This document shows positions 8,608 to 17,149 of a stretch of 64,000 nt of DNA, piece after piece. The notes beneath the pieces are model-generated. The model saw nothing but the letters and a program-made list of their open reading frames with translations. It was not told the DNA's origin and ran no database searches. This stretch comes from Pseudomonas neustonica. GTDB taxonomy: Bacteria; Pseudomonadota; Gammaproteobacteria; Pseudomonadales; Pseudomonadaceae. The stretch is from positions 1 to 64,000 of the forward strand of contig NZ_RKKU01000011.1 of NCBI RefSeq assembly GCF_003797945.1, read 5' to 3'. Each line of letters opens with the position of its first letter. Within the stretch, counting starts at the first letter, position 1. A program made the position numbers and the translations under genes.

Positions 8608-9828
8608 GCCGGGCATCAAGAGCTGCGGCTGCTCCCGGACAAAGGTCTGCCGGCCCGCCTTGAAGCCCATCGACGGGGCTTTGATCTGCGCCACTACAGC
8701 TGCCGCTGAGGGCGCGTCAAACACCACAAAGTCCGCCTTGCAGCCGGGCTTGAGTCCATAGTCCGGCAGTCGCAGCAGGCGTGCAGATTCCGTTGAAACC
8801 CAAGCCAGGCAGCGTAGCAATTCGGCCTCTGTGCCCAACTGGCTGACGTTGGCAAACAGGTTGGCCTGACGCACCAATGACGCATCGCCGTAGGGCGTAA
8901 AAGGGTTGTCGATGTTGTTGGTCGAGAGCGAGCAGGTCACTCCGCACTGATCCAGCTGCGCCAGGGGCGCGAGGCCGCGCGGTTTGTTATGGAAGTGCTC
9001 GCGACCAGTAAGAAACAGGTCGGTGCTGGGCAGGCAGGTAACATTGACGCCGGCCTGCGCCAGTTGCGCACCCTTGCGCAGCAGTTCATCGCGCGGCAGC
9101 GCCGATAGCTTGGTCACGTGACCCACGGTCACCCGGCCCTGCCAGCCAAAGCGCTCGGTGCAGCTGATGACCTTATTCAGTCCCATTTGGTTGGGGTTGA
9201 GGTCAAAGTCGAGGTGAAAGTCCAGATCGCAATCGTGTTCCTGTGCCAGAGCAAACAGCCGTTCAATCTGGCCGTCCGGGTCGCTATCGGTATAGGGGCA
9301 GCCGCCGAGCAGGTCTGCACCCTGCTGCAATGCACGCACCAGCAGGGCCTCGGTGCCCGGATTGTTGAGCATACCTTCCTGCGGGAATACGCAAATCTGT
9401 AGGCTAATCGCCCACGCGTAGTCTTCACGTAGGCGCTGTACCGCATGCAGCCCGGTCAGGCCGATTTGTGGATCAATCTCCACATGCGTGCGCATGTGCG
9501 TAGTGCCTTGAATAATGGCCTGCTCCAGCACCTGCGCGCCGCGCTGATACACGTCGTCTTCGCTGAAGGAGGCCTTGGCCTGCCGGGTCTGCTCGACGGC
9601 TTCAGCGAGCGTGCCCTGCTGCAGATGGCAGCGGCTCATGATGCAGGCCTTGTCCAGATGGATGTGGGTTTCCAGCAGGCCGGGCAGCACCAGACGGCCT
9701 TTGAGATCGAGGGTGCCGGCTGACTGGCCGGGGCTGAAGCTGCTGACAAAATGTCCGTCTTCGATACGCAGTTCGCACAGTCCACTTTGGTCCGGCAGGC
9801 GGGCGTTGATTACCCGTAATACACTCAT
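8581..9828 (-). CDS. Cytosine-deaminase-like amidohydrolase with altered catalytic residues
   Basis: A 415-residue amidohydrolase-superfamily protein resembling CodA/AtzC. The metal-binding pair is at His55 and His57 (ETHIHLDK), with further His at 205 (HLDFD) and 237 (VGHVTKLS). The canonical catalytic Glu (HxDE) aligns with Phe208, and the metal-binding Asp (SDN) aligns with Asn304 in LSTNNIDNPF. It may therefore be a distinct subfamily with changed chemistry, or lack deaminase activity. The ATG overlaps the transporter fusion stop by four bases, so it is the last gene of the Liv-type operon. It ends convergently, overlapping the GntR gene by 27 bases. Confidence 0.8.
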   Translation of the reverse strand: MSVLRVINARLPDQSGLCELRIEDGHFVSSFSPGQSAGTLDLKGRLVLPGLLETHIHLDKACIMSRCHLQQGTLAEAVEQTRQAKASFSEDDVYQRGAQVLEQAIIQGTTHMRTHVEIDPQIGLTGLHAVQRLREDYAWAISLQICVFPQEGMLNNPGTEALLVRALQQGADLLGGCPYTDSDPDGQIERLFALAQEHDCDLDFHLDFDLNPNQMGLNKVISCTERFGWQGRVTVGHVTKLSALPRDELLRKGAQLAQAGVNVTCLPSTDLFLTGREHFHNKPRGLAPLAQLDQCGVTCSLSTNNIDNPFTPYGDASLVRQANLFANVSQLGTEAELLRCLAWVSTESARLLRLPDYGLKPGCKADFVVFDAPSAAAVVAQIKAPSMGFKAGRQTFVREQPQLLMPGLEVSQRLA

Positions 9829-12317
9829 GCTACTGCTCCTTCGCCCAGATAAGCCGCTTCCAGCGCACTATCCCCGCGCAGTTCTTCGGCGGTGCCGGAT
9901 TTGACGATGCGACCGGTTTCCAGCACGTAGGCGCGGTCTGCAACCTGTAGCGCCAGGTTGGCCATCTGGTCTACCAGCAGCAGGGTGACGCCTTCGTCGC
10001 GCAGCGCCGCCAGGGCGTCGTAGAGTTCACCGATCATGGCCGGCGAGAGGCCAAGCGACGGCTCGTCAAGTAATAGAATCTTTGGCTTGGCCATCAGGCC
10101 GCGGCCTACTGCGACCATCTGCTGTTCACCGCCGGACAGCAGCCCGGCCAGGCTATCAATGCGATCACGCAGGCGTGGAAAGCGGCGCAGGATGGCTTCG
10201 ATCTCGGCATCGGCATCCACCTTGTCGGTGCGCGAAAAGGCGCCGAGCATCAGGTTGTCACGCACGGTCAGCTGCGGGAACATTTGCCGTCCTTCAGGCA
10301 CCAGCGCCAGACCGCGCGCCGCAATCTGGCTGGCGTCCAGGTGATGGATACTTTCGTCGTCCAGCAGGATAGAGCCGGACGTGGCGGGATGCAGGCCCGC
10401 GAGACTTTGCAGGATGCTGGATTTGCCGGCGCCATTGGCGCCAAGAATGGCAATCAGCTCGCCCGGATTGACCACCAGGTTGACCTTGTTGACCACCGGT
10501 GCGGCGCCATAGTCCAGCACCAGATCCTTGATATACAGACGTGCGTCACGCGAGCCTTTCCAGGGTTGATCACGTGGCGTTGCCTGATAGCTGGTGCCGC
10601 CCAGGTAGGCGGCGATCACGCGCTTGTCCTGGCGTACCTCACTGGCGCTGCCCCAGGCGATCGGGCGGCCGGCATCGAGCACCAGAATACGTTCGGAAAC
10701 GGCCATCACCAGCGTCATGTCATGCTCGACCAGAATCACCGCAATGCCATAACCCGCCAGCGTATGAAATAGCGCAGCCAGTTGTTGGGTGTCCTGCTGG
10801 CCAAGCCCTGCCGCGGGTTCATCCAGCAGCAAAACGCGCGGTCGGGAAGCCAGCGCGCGGGCAATCTCGACCAGCCGACGATCCACGTGCGGCAGCTCAT
10901 CCGCGAGGCTGTTGACCGAGCCGCGGTAGCCAACCAGGGCCAGCAGCTGCAGCGCCAACGCGCGCTGCTGGTCGCTGGCGCCTTTGACGATATTGCCCAA
11001 GTGTCCCTGTTGCATGCCTGCCAATAGGTTGTCGAGCACACTCAGCTCACCAAACAGCTGAGTGGTCTGGTAAGTGCGGGCAATCCCTGCGCGGGCCAGC
11101 TTCCACGCGGGGAGGCCGGCCACTTCGGTGTCCAGTTTGATGCTGCCGCTGTTGGGTGCGTAGAAGCCACTGATCATGTTCAGCACAGTGGTTTTACCCG
11201 CGCCGTTCGGACCGATAATGCTGGTGATGCTGCCGGGCGGCGCGCTGAAGCTGACGTCCTTGGCTGCCTGCACACCGCCGAAACGGATGCTGATGTCCTT
11301 TACTTCAAGCCCCTTGCTGGAAGGCGTTTCGGCGAAAAAGGCACTCAACTGGTCAAGGTCGGGTTGCACCGGTGCGGGTTGTTGCACCGGCTTCAACCAC
11401 AGCCGCGCCGCGCTACCGAGTACGCCGCGTGGCGCCACCCAGAGCACGCCCAACAGCAGGCCGGAGAAGATCAGCAAACGGTATTCCGCAGCGCCGGACA
11501 GCGCCTCTGGCAGCAGTACGATCAGTAGTGCGCCCAGCACCGGACCCATCACGGTGCCAGCGCCGCCCACGATCACCGCCAGGACAAAGAGAATCGACTG
11601 GGTAAATGGAAAGGACGCCGGATTGATGAACATCATCAGCGGCGAAACCACCGCGCCCGCCATACCGGTTAGCAGCGCCGAGAGAGCAAAGGCAAGCGTT
11701 TTGGTCTGCACCGGGTTGAAGCCCAGTGAGCGTGCGGCGATTTCGGATGCCTTGACCGCGCGCATGGCGCGGCCCCAACCGCTGTTGCGCAGCAGCTGGA
11801 AAAATACCAGCGCGCCGAGCATCAGCGCCGTGGAGATCAGTGCCAGTAATACGGCTGGATCGGTGTCGCCCAGGCTGGGCATGGGAATGCCCATCAGCCC
11901 ATTGGCGCCGCCAGTCAGGCTGCGCCACTCTACCAGCCCGTGATGTACTACCAGGGCAAAGGCAATGGTGATCATCGCGAGATAAGGCCCGTTGACCCGC
12001 AGTGCCGGAATCGCCAGCAGACCGCCAGCGATGGCACACACCAGCCCGGCGGCAGGCAGCGCCAGCCAGAGTGAAACGCCCTGCATGGTCAGCAACGCCG
12101 ACACGTAAGCGCCAATGGCGTAAAAGGCGATGTGCCCGAAAGAAATCTGCCCGCTCAACCCAATCAGGATATTCAGGCCAACGCCGACGACGACGGTCAG
12201 CGCAAAGAAGCTGAATACCAGCAGGGAGTAGCTGTCGAGCATGAAGGCCATGATTACGCTGGCGATACCCAGAGCTGACACGCCGCTGGCCAGCAGGGTT
12301 TTGCTGTGTTTGCTCAT
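9825..12317 (-). CDS. Branched-chain/urea-type ABC transporter: LivM permease fused to LivG and LivF ATPases
   Basis: An 830-residue single chain combining three normally separate subunits. Residues 1-315 are a LivM-type permease (GLSGQISFGHIAFYAIGAY is diagnostic). About 330-580 form a LivG-type ATPase with Walker A GPNGAGKTT at 369-377 and Walker B LLLDEPAAGL. About 595-826 form a LivF-type ATPase with Walker A GANGAGKSS at 626-634, signature LSGGEQQ and LLLDEPSLGLSP. In the LivG part the signature is LPHVDRR (475-481), so the usual signature Gly is Val478. It overlaps livH upstream and the amidohydrolase downstream by four bases each. The operon context suggests import of an amide or nitrogen heterocycle. 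Confidence 0.9.
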   Translation of the reverse strand: MSKHSKTLLASGVSALGIASVIMAFMLDSYSLLVFSFFALTVVVGVGLNILIGLSGQISFGHIAFYAIGAYVSALLTMQGVSLWLALPAAGLVCAIAGGLLAIPALRVNGPYLAMITIAFALVVHHGLVEWRSLTGGANGLMGIPMPSLGDTDPAVLLALISTALMLGALVFFQLLRNSGWGRAMRAVKASEIAARSLGFNPVQTKTLAFALSALLTGMAGAVVSPLMMFINPASFPFTQSILFVLAVIVGGAGTVMGPVLGALLIVLLPEALSGAAEYRLLIFSGLLLGVLWVAPRGVLGSAARLWLKPVQQPAPVQPDLDQLSAFFAETPSSKGLEVKDISIRFGGVQAAKDVSFSAPPGSITSIIGPNGAGKTTVLNMISGFYAPNSGSIKLDTEVAGLPAWKLARAGIARTYQTTQLFGELSVLDNLLAGMQQGHLGNIVKGASDQQRALALQLLALVGYRGSVNSLADELPHVDRRLVEIARALASRPRVLLLDEPAAGLGQQDTQQLAALFHTLAGYGIAVILVEHDMTLVMAVSERILVLDAGRPIAWGSASEVRQDKRVIAAYLGGTSYQATPRDQPWKGSRDARLYIKDLVLDYGAAPVVNKVNLVVNPGELIAILGANGAGKSSILQSLAGLHPATSGSILLDDESIHHLDASQIAARGLALVPEGRQMFPQLTVRDNLMLGAFSRTDKVDADAEIEAILRRFPRLRDRIDSLAGLLSGGEQQMVAVGRGLMAKPKILLLDEPSLGLSPAMIGELYDALAALRDEGVTLLLVDQMANLALQVADRAYVLETGRIVKSGTAEELRGDSALEAAYLGEGAVA

Positions 12318-13189
12318 ACCTTCACCATTGTCTTGCTGCCAAACAGGCCGTTAGGGCGTAATGCGAGCGCCAGAATAACCAGTCCGAACGTGAAAATTTG
12401 CGTAAAGGCAGAGCCGAAGTAAATGGTCACCAGAGCCTCTACCAGACCAAACAGCAGGCCCGCGAGAAAGACGCCGCTGGCGCTGGATATACCGCCCAGA
12501 ATGGCTACGGCAAACGCCTTGAGGCCAAATAACGTGCCCATCTCGGCACTCACGTTGAACAGCGGCGCGATCAGCATGCCGGCAATCGCTGCGAATACCG
12601 CTGAGACGGCAAAGGCGATAGCCACCACGCGATTGACGCGGATGCCCATCAACATGGCGGCTTGCGGATTTTGCACGCAGGCCTCCAGCACTTTGCCAAG
12701 CCGGGTGTAACGGCGCACCAGTAACAGCGCGAGGGCAATCGCAGCGCCGATCACCGGGATCAGCATCTGCAATACGGAAATATTGGCGCCCAACAGGGTG
12801 ACGCCGGTGTTGGTTAGCTCGGAGGTGAATTGCCTTGGCTCCTTGCCGAAGGTGAACATGGCCAGGTTGTCGACCAGAATACCCGCCGCCACTGTCGCCA
12901 TCAGCCAGGCTTCAGAGCCGCGTGAGCTGAACGGTCGGACCAGAAAGCGCTCGACCGCCAGCCCATATACCGCACACAGCGTCAGGGTCATGGGGACCGC
13001 CAGCCAGATCGGCCAGCCCCAGGTGATGTAAAAGCTGTAACCCAGTACAGCGCCCACCATCATCGCGCTGCCCTGGGCGAAGTTCACCGTGCGCGAGACC
13101 ACGTAGGTAATATGAAAGCCCAGCGCGAGCAGGGCATACATACTGCCCAGGCCGAGACCGCTGATAAGGGCGGCGGTAATCATCTGCAT
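12314..13189 (-). CDS. Branched-chain amino acid-type ABC permease (LivH family)
   Basis: A 291-residue inner-membrane permease of the LivH/UrtB family. Family features include GLGLGSMYALLALG at the start and the VNFAQGSAMMVGAVLGY segment near residues 35-51. AAGGAG precedes the ATG. Its stop overlaps the start of the LivM-LivG-LivF fusion by ATGA, so both pore subunits are probably made in step. It follows the binding-protein gene by 53 bases. Confidence 0.9.
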   Translation of the reverse strand: MQMITAALISGLGLGSMYALLALGFHITYVVSRTVNFAQGSAMMVGAVLGYSFYITWGWPIWLAVPMTLTLCAVYGLAVERFLVRPFSSRGSEAWLMATVAAGILVDNLAMFTFGKEPRQFTSELTNTGVTLLGANISVLQMLIPVIGAAIALALLLVRRYTRLGKVLEACVQNPQAAMLMGIRVNRVVAIAFAVSAVFAAIAGMLIAPLFNVSAEMGTLFGLKAFAVAILGGISSASGVFLAGLLFGLVEALVTIYFGSAFTQIFTFGLVILALALRPNGLFGSKTMVKV

Positions 13190-13242
13190 GCTCCTTTAAG
13201 GCGGCGCCAGTTATTGCGCGCCACCGGATTACGGTTTACAGG

Positions 13243-14430
13243 TCAGGGTTTGACTGGAACGATGCTGCCGTCGACAAAGTGCGTGAAGATGTAATCCTGC
13301 GGCCCCAGCGCATCGTGCTGCTCGGTAGTGAAGGGCTGTTTGTAGTCCTTGATCAGGCCCTGGTACTCGTCAATCGCATAGAACCCGTCGCGTACTGCTG
13401 GGCCCTCGGTGTTTCCGGCCTGTTCGATTGCCAGTGCCGCCAGGTGCATACCGTCGTAGGCATTGGCTATACCCACAGCAGGGGTAATGTCAGCCAGCGT
13501 TTCGATCTCGGGATAGGTGGATTTCAGCGCGCTCAGCACCTGGTCACCCTTGGCACTGTTGTGTTCGGTAAACACATAGGTCTGGATGAAGTGCACACGG
13601 CTGGCATTCGGACCGGCCAGCTCACTGAAACGACCACCGGCCGGACCCCAGTGCGAGACCACGGGTACGTCCCACTCCATGCGGTCTAGCGACTTGACCA
13701 CTTGCGCGGAGGGGCCGACGTTGCCGACCATCAGCAGGGTATCGGCACCGGCGTTTTTCAGGCGGGTCAGCTGGGGGATCACGTCCAGGTCGCTGGACTC
13801 AATCCGCTCGATACCGGCGTAAGGCATGTCGCGGGTTTCCAGCGCATGACGAAAGCCCTTTTCGTTGGATTCGCCCCAGGGGTTGTTGATCAGCAGCATG
13901 CCGGGCTTCTGCATGTTGTATTCATCAATGCCGTACTGCACCAAGGCTTCATCGACGATCTCGTCCATGGCTGAAACGCGAAACACATAGTTGTCCTCTG
14001 CGCCGTTATGCGTGATCCCGGTGCCAGCAGCCCAAATGCCCATGAATGGCACTTTCATCTGGTTAGCCAGTGGCACAATGGCCAGGGAAACCGGCGTATC
14101 CAGACCACCAAAAAGCACGGTCACCTCTTCCCGCTGTATCAGCTCACGGGCGGCCAGCATGCCCTTGGCCGGGTTGCTTTCGTCATCGCGGCGGATCAGC
14201 TCAACCGGTTGCCCGAGAATGCCGCCAGCGGCGTTGATTTCGTCGATGGCGATAGTCAGACCACGGGTCAGCGCCTCCCCCGATTTGGCTGATTGACCGG
14301 ACAGTGCGGCAACCAGGCCCACCTTTATTGCCTCGGCGGCTTGTGCCGGGCTCAGTACCAGCAGGCTTAAAGCAGTGACTGCAGCGGCTTGCGGCCAGCG
14401 GCGGCGCAGTGGTTTGAGTAGCTTGAACAT
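13243..14430 (-). CDS. ABC transporter substrate-binding protein, type 1 periplasmic fold (LivK/UrtA-like)
   Basis: A 395-residue exported binding protein for the LivH/LivMGF importer. A signal peptide is visible (MFKLLKPLRRRWP basic segment, hydrophobic core, AQA cleavage near residue 31). The mature protein has the family opening IKVGLVAALSGQSAKSGEALTRG and the Peripla_BP_6 motif DEINAAGGILGQPVELI. The ATG at 14430 is chosen because AGGAGA lies six bases upstream; a longer in-frame reading would lose the signal peptide. It is first in the leftward operon, and candidate operators lie just upstream. The ligand is not identifiable. Confidence 0.88.
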   Translation of the reverse strand: MFKLLKPLRRRWPQAAAVTALSLLVLSPAQAAEAIKVGLVAALSGQSAKSGEALTRGLTIAIDEINAAGGILGQPVELIRRDDESNPAKGMLAARELIQREEVTVLFGGLDTPVSLAIVPLANQMKVPFMGIWAAGTGITHNGAEDNYVFRVSAMDEIVDEALVQYGIDEYNMQKPGMLLINNPWGESNEKGFRHALETRDMPYAGIERIESSDLDVIPQLTRLKNAGADTLLMVGNVGPSAQVVKSLDRMEWDVPVVSHWGPAGGRFSELAGPNASRVHFIQTYVFTEHNSAKGDQVLSALKSTYPEIETLADITPAVGIANAYDGMHLAALAIEQAGNTEGPAVRDGFYAIDEYQGLIKDYKQPFTTEQHDALGPQDYIFTHFVDGSIVPVKP

Positions 14431-14446
14431 ATGTTTCTCCTGGATG

Positions 14447-14476
14447 GCTAGCATTTGTACGATATTTGCTAGCAAA
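14447..14476. promoter_or_regulatory. Paired GCTAGC sites including TTTGCTAGCAAA palindrome
   Basis: GCTAGC occurs at 14447-14452 and 14468-14473, 21 bases apart (two helical turns). The second sits in the perfect 12-bp palindrome TTTGCTAGCAAA (14465-14476). They lie immediately upstream of the binding-protein gene and share the core TTGCTAGCAA with 6191-6202. A tandem operator for the local GntR regulator is plausible but unproven. Confidence 0.45.
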
Positions 14477-14625
14477 ATAGAGGCCATGCTTGAAAAGCGC
14501 ATAAAACCGCATTTTCAGCAGGTTTTCTGCGTTTTTTTGCACTCACGTGGTGCGTTGTGCACTGAATGCAGGCAAGGACAACAGCATCCAGCTGGGTCAT
14601 ACATTGATTCAAGAAGAGGCAGGCA

Positions 14626-15024
14626 ATGAGTTCTGAAAATAAGGCAGTACAGATTGTTAGCGATTTTCTGGCCGCATCCATGGCGCCAGACCCCGTCAAG
14701 GCGGCTACCTATATGAGTAGCGATGTGCGCATCACCTTTACCGGAGGTCGGGTCATGCCGTCGGCGACTGAAATCACCGCATTCAATGCCGCGCGCTATA
14801 ACTGGGTTAAGAAAGAACTGGGCCAGTTTGACTGGACCGAGCATGCCGATCACACCGTGGTGTACTCCAACGGCACGCTCTACGGCGAATGGCCCGATGG
14901 CAGCAGCTTCAGCGGTAACCGCTATCTGGACCGATTTGAGGTGCGAGACGGCAAGATCACGCGTATGGATGTCTGGAATGACAGCGCCGAGTGGATTCTC
15001 GCGCCCGAGGTCGCCAAACCCTAA
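14626..15024 (+). CDS. SnoaL-like / NTF2-fold protein
   Basis: A 132-residue cytoplasmic protein with the cone-shaped SnoaL/NTF2 pattern: an N-terminal helix (VQIVSDFLAASMAPD), a strand with VRITFTGG, and a C-terminal Trp-containing sheet (YLDRFEVRDGKITRMDVWND). Such proteins are small hydrolases, isomerases or binding modules; no activity can be assigned. GAAGAGGCAGGC precedes the ATG. It diverges from the binding-protein operon and overlaps the convergent AraC gene by four bases, so it may belong to the same catabolic group. Confidence 0.75.
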   Translation: MSSENKAVQIVSDFLAASMAPDPVKAATYMSSDVRITFTGGRVMPSATEITAFNAARYNWVKKELGQFDWTEHADHTVVYSNGTLYGEWPDGSSFSGNRYLDRFEVRDGKITRMDVWNDSAEWILAPEVAKP

Positions 15025-15851
15025 CGCTGCGGCGCGCTGAGCGGTTGCGGCACATGCTCGGGCAGATCACCAAAGGCGCTGGGCGTAACGCCCAGGTGTT
15101 TGCGGAAAGCGGCAATAAAGGCCGAGGTGGAATCGTAACCGCAGGCCAGCGCCACATCGGTTACCCGCTCTCCCTGTTGCAGTAGGGGCAGGGCGCTGAG
15201 CAGTCGTAGGCGCTGGCGCCAAGCGCGGAAAGTGAGGCCGGTGTGCTGCTGGAACAGGCGCGTCAGGGTTTTTTCCGACAGTGCCAGTTGGCTGGCCCAG
15301 TCGCCTAACCTGTGCGGTAGATCAGGTGTCTCATACAGCGCCTCGCATAGAGGTTGCAGGCGTGGATCTGCCGGCCAGGGCAGATAAAGCCCGGACTCTG
15401 CGGCTGCCTGCAACTGGTCCAGCAGCACCGCAACCAGGCGCCCGTCGGCGCTGTGCTCGTCGTACTCGGCGGGTAGGCCGCCAAATTGACTGATCAGTTC
15501 GCGGGTCAGCGGGTTAATCTCCAGCACCTTGCAATGGCTGGCTGCCCAAGGGATGACGCTGCGGTCGATATACAGACTGCGCATTTCGGTTGCTGGTGAG
15601 CTGATGACCGCGTGCGGTAAATCAGGCGGCACCAGAATCGCCCGTTGCGGTGGTGCGAGAAAACGCCCGCGCTGGGTATGCACCGAAAGCACCCCGCGAA
15701 TTGCGTAGGATAATTGCGCCCAGGGATGGCTATGCCACTCCGTTGCGGCGCTGCGCTGCAGTGACTCTACGCGGGCATAGAGCGGCCTCGGCAAGCTACC
15801 TAAGGCAGGTACCGCACGATGGATTGGCAGGCTTTGTCCGTTTCTCGACAT
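15021..15851 (-). CDS. AraC-family transcriptional regulator
   Basis: A 276-residue regulator with an N-terminal cupin-like sensor (HSHPWAQLSYAIRGVLSVHT, about residues 40-60) and a C-terminal AraC double helix-turn-helix (LALSEKTLTRLFQQHTGLTF, then VTDVALACGYDSTSAFIAAF). It is similar in layout to regulators of adjacent transporters. The ATG at 15851 is taken; a GTG at 15890 would add 13 residues reaching into the shared promoter. It diverges from the BASS-type transporter, its likely target. Confidence 0.85.
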   Translation of the reverse strand: MSRNGQSLPIHRAVPALGSLPRPLYARVESLQRSAATEWHSHPWAQLSYAIRGVLSVHTQRGRFLAPPQRAILVPPDLPHAVISSPATEMRSLYIDRSVIPWAASHCKVLEINPLTRELISQFGGLPAEYDEHSADGRLVAVLLDQLQAAAESGLYLPWPADPRLQPLCEALYETPDLPHRLGDWASQLALSEKTLTRLFQQHTGLTFRAWRQRLRLLSALPLLQQGERVTDVALACGYDSTSAFIAAFRKHLGVTPSAFGDLPEHVPQPLSAPQR

Positions 15852-15944
15852 TGTGTGGTCAGATCGCGTTAGTCGGTCGTGTTGGTACACAGTAAACTTC
15901 CGCCTTGTGCAGTGGCAAGCCCCATCATAAAAAGAGAGTTGATT

Positions 15945-16949
15945 ATGGCCAGACCCCGTTTTCTCCCCGACAACATGACCCTTTGTCTGATCGCAGTGGT
16001 CATCGCTGCGAGCCTGTTTCCGGTCAGCGGCCAGGCAGCTGTGGCTTTTGATGGGCTAACCAATGCGGCCATTGCGCTGCTGTTCTTTATGCATGGTGCC
16101 AAGCTGTCGCGCCAGGCGATCATTGCTGGTATGGGCCATTGGCGCCTGCATTTGCTGGTGTTTGGCTGCACCTTCCTGTTGTTTCCGTTACTCGGGCTGG
16201 GCCTCAAACCGGTGTTGCTACCGCTGGTAGGCGATGAGCTCTATCTGGGTATCCTGTTTCTCTGCGCCTTGCCGGCCACCGTGCAATCGGCCATCGCCTT
16301 CACTTCGCTGGCGCGCGGTAACGTTGCCGCTGCCGTCTGCAGCGCAGCCACTTCCAGCCTGCTGGGCATCTTTGTGACTCCCTTGCTGGTGCTGTTGATG
16401 ATTGGTGCCCAGGCTGGCGAATCCAATACGCTGGATGCCATCGGCAAGATCGTGGTGCAGTTGCTGCTGCCCTTTATTGCCGGTCAGATCGCCCGTCGCT
16501 GGATCGGCGAATGGGTTACCCGTAACAAGGTCTGGCTCAAGTCGGTGGACCAGGGCTCCATTTTGTTGGTGGTATTCGGTGCCTTTAGCCACGCAGTAGT
16601 GGAGGGGATCTGGCAGCAGGTGCCACTGATACAGTTGGCTGGACTGGTGGTGGCCTGCTGTCTGCTGCTGGCGCTGGTGCTGTTTATCGTCAGCTTTCTG
16701 GCCCGCCGCGCCGGGTTCAACACCGAGGACCGCATCACCATCCTGTTCGCTGGCTCGAAAAAGAGCCTGGCGACTGGCGTGCCCATGGCCCAGGTGTTAT
16801 TTGCGGGTGGTGCCATTGGTGCACTGATTCTGCCGCTGATGCTGTTTCACCAGATTCAGTTGATGGTCTGTGCGGTATTAGCCGAGCGCTATGCCCGGCG
16901 ACCTGAGGTAGAAGCGCCTGCTGCTGAGGTTTCAAGCTCAAAGCTATAA
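15945..16949 (+). CDS. Bile acid:sodium symporter-family transporter (SBF-like, YfeH type)
   Basis: A 334-residue inner-membrane transporter with about ten hydrophobic segments. It matches the SBF-like branch of the BASS superfamily (FFMHGAKLSRQAI near residue 45, and FAGSKKSLATGVPMAQVLF with the conserved family motif). It probably moves an organic anion with sodium; the substrate is unknown. The ATG at 15945 follows AGAGAG. The last residues (SSSKL) are encoded by the start of a heptanucleotide repeat array. Divergent from an AraC regulator. Confidence 0.85.
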   Translation: MARPRFLPDNMTLCLIAVVIAASLFPVSGQAAVAFDGLTNAAIALLFFMHGAKLSRQAIIAGMGHWRLHLLVFGCTFLLFPLLGLGLKPVLLPLVGDELYLGILFLCALPATVQSAIAFTSLARGNVAAAVCSAATSSLLGIFVTPLLVLLMIGAQAGESNTLDAIGKIVVQLLLPFIAGQIARRWIGEWVTRNKVWLKSVDQGSILLVVFGAFSHAVVEGIWQQVPLIQLAGLVVACCLLLALVLFIVSFLARRAGFNTEDRITILFAGSKKSLATGVPMAQVLFAGGAIGALILPLMLFHQIQLMVCAVLAERYARRPEVEAPAAEVSSSKL

Positions 16950-17131
16950 GTGGCAAGCCGCAAGCCGCAAGTCTCAAGCTAGAAGCTAGAAGCGTACACC
17001 CGTGCCCAGATATCAGATTTGGGCTTTGGGTAATGTGCCAAACTCTCAGCTTCCAGCTTCCAGCCCCAAACCAAGGGCTATAATTTTTGCTTGCAGCTTG
17101 CAGCTTGCAGCTTGCAGCTTGCAGCTTCCGG
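16934..17131. repeat. Opposed heptanucleotide repeat arrays (AAGCNNN / CTTGCAG)
   Basis: From 16934 to 16989, AAGNNNN heptads run in strict seven-base register (AAGCTCA, AAGCTAT, AAGTGGC, AAGCCGC twice, AAGTCTC, AAGCTAG twice). Opposite-strand heptads follow at about 17047-17063 (CTTCCAG) and then five perfect CTTGCAG units at 17090-17124 plus a degenerate one. The two halves are roughly complementary, so the region can fold into a long hairpin. It overlaps the transporter C-terminus and fills the gap to ppnN. Confidence 0.85.
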
Positions 17132-17149
17132 CTGAGCGCTGCGCTCAGC
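17131..17149. terminator. Perfect hairpin at the 3' end of ppnN
   Basis: GCTGAGCGC and GCGCTCAGC form a nine-bp inverted repeat with a one-base centre, spanning the ppnN stop codon (17145-17147). No T-run follows on either strand, so intrinsic termination is doubtful. It may instead stabilise the mRNA end or be part of the neighbouring repeat region. Confidence 0.35.

Noticed and set aside
11176-11943. Open frame of 255 codons opposite the LivM-LivG-LivF fusion
   Set aside because: Ser/Thr/Pro-rich composition typical of antisense frames and no motif; the fusion gene accounts for the sequence.
16934-17131. Heptad repeat arrays as a CRISPR array
   Set aside because: The units are seven bases with no unique spacers and no cas genes nearby.
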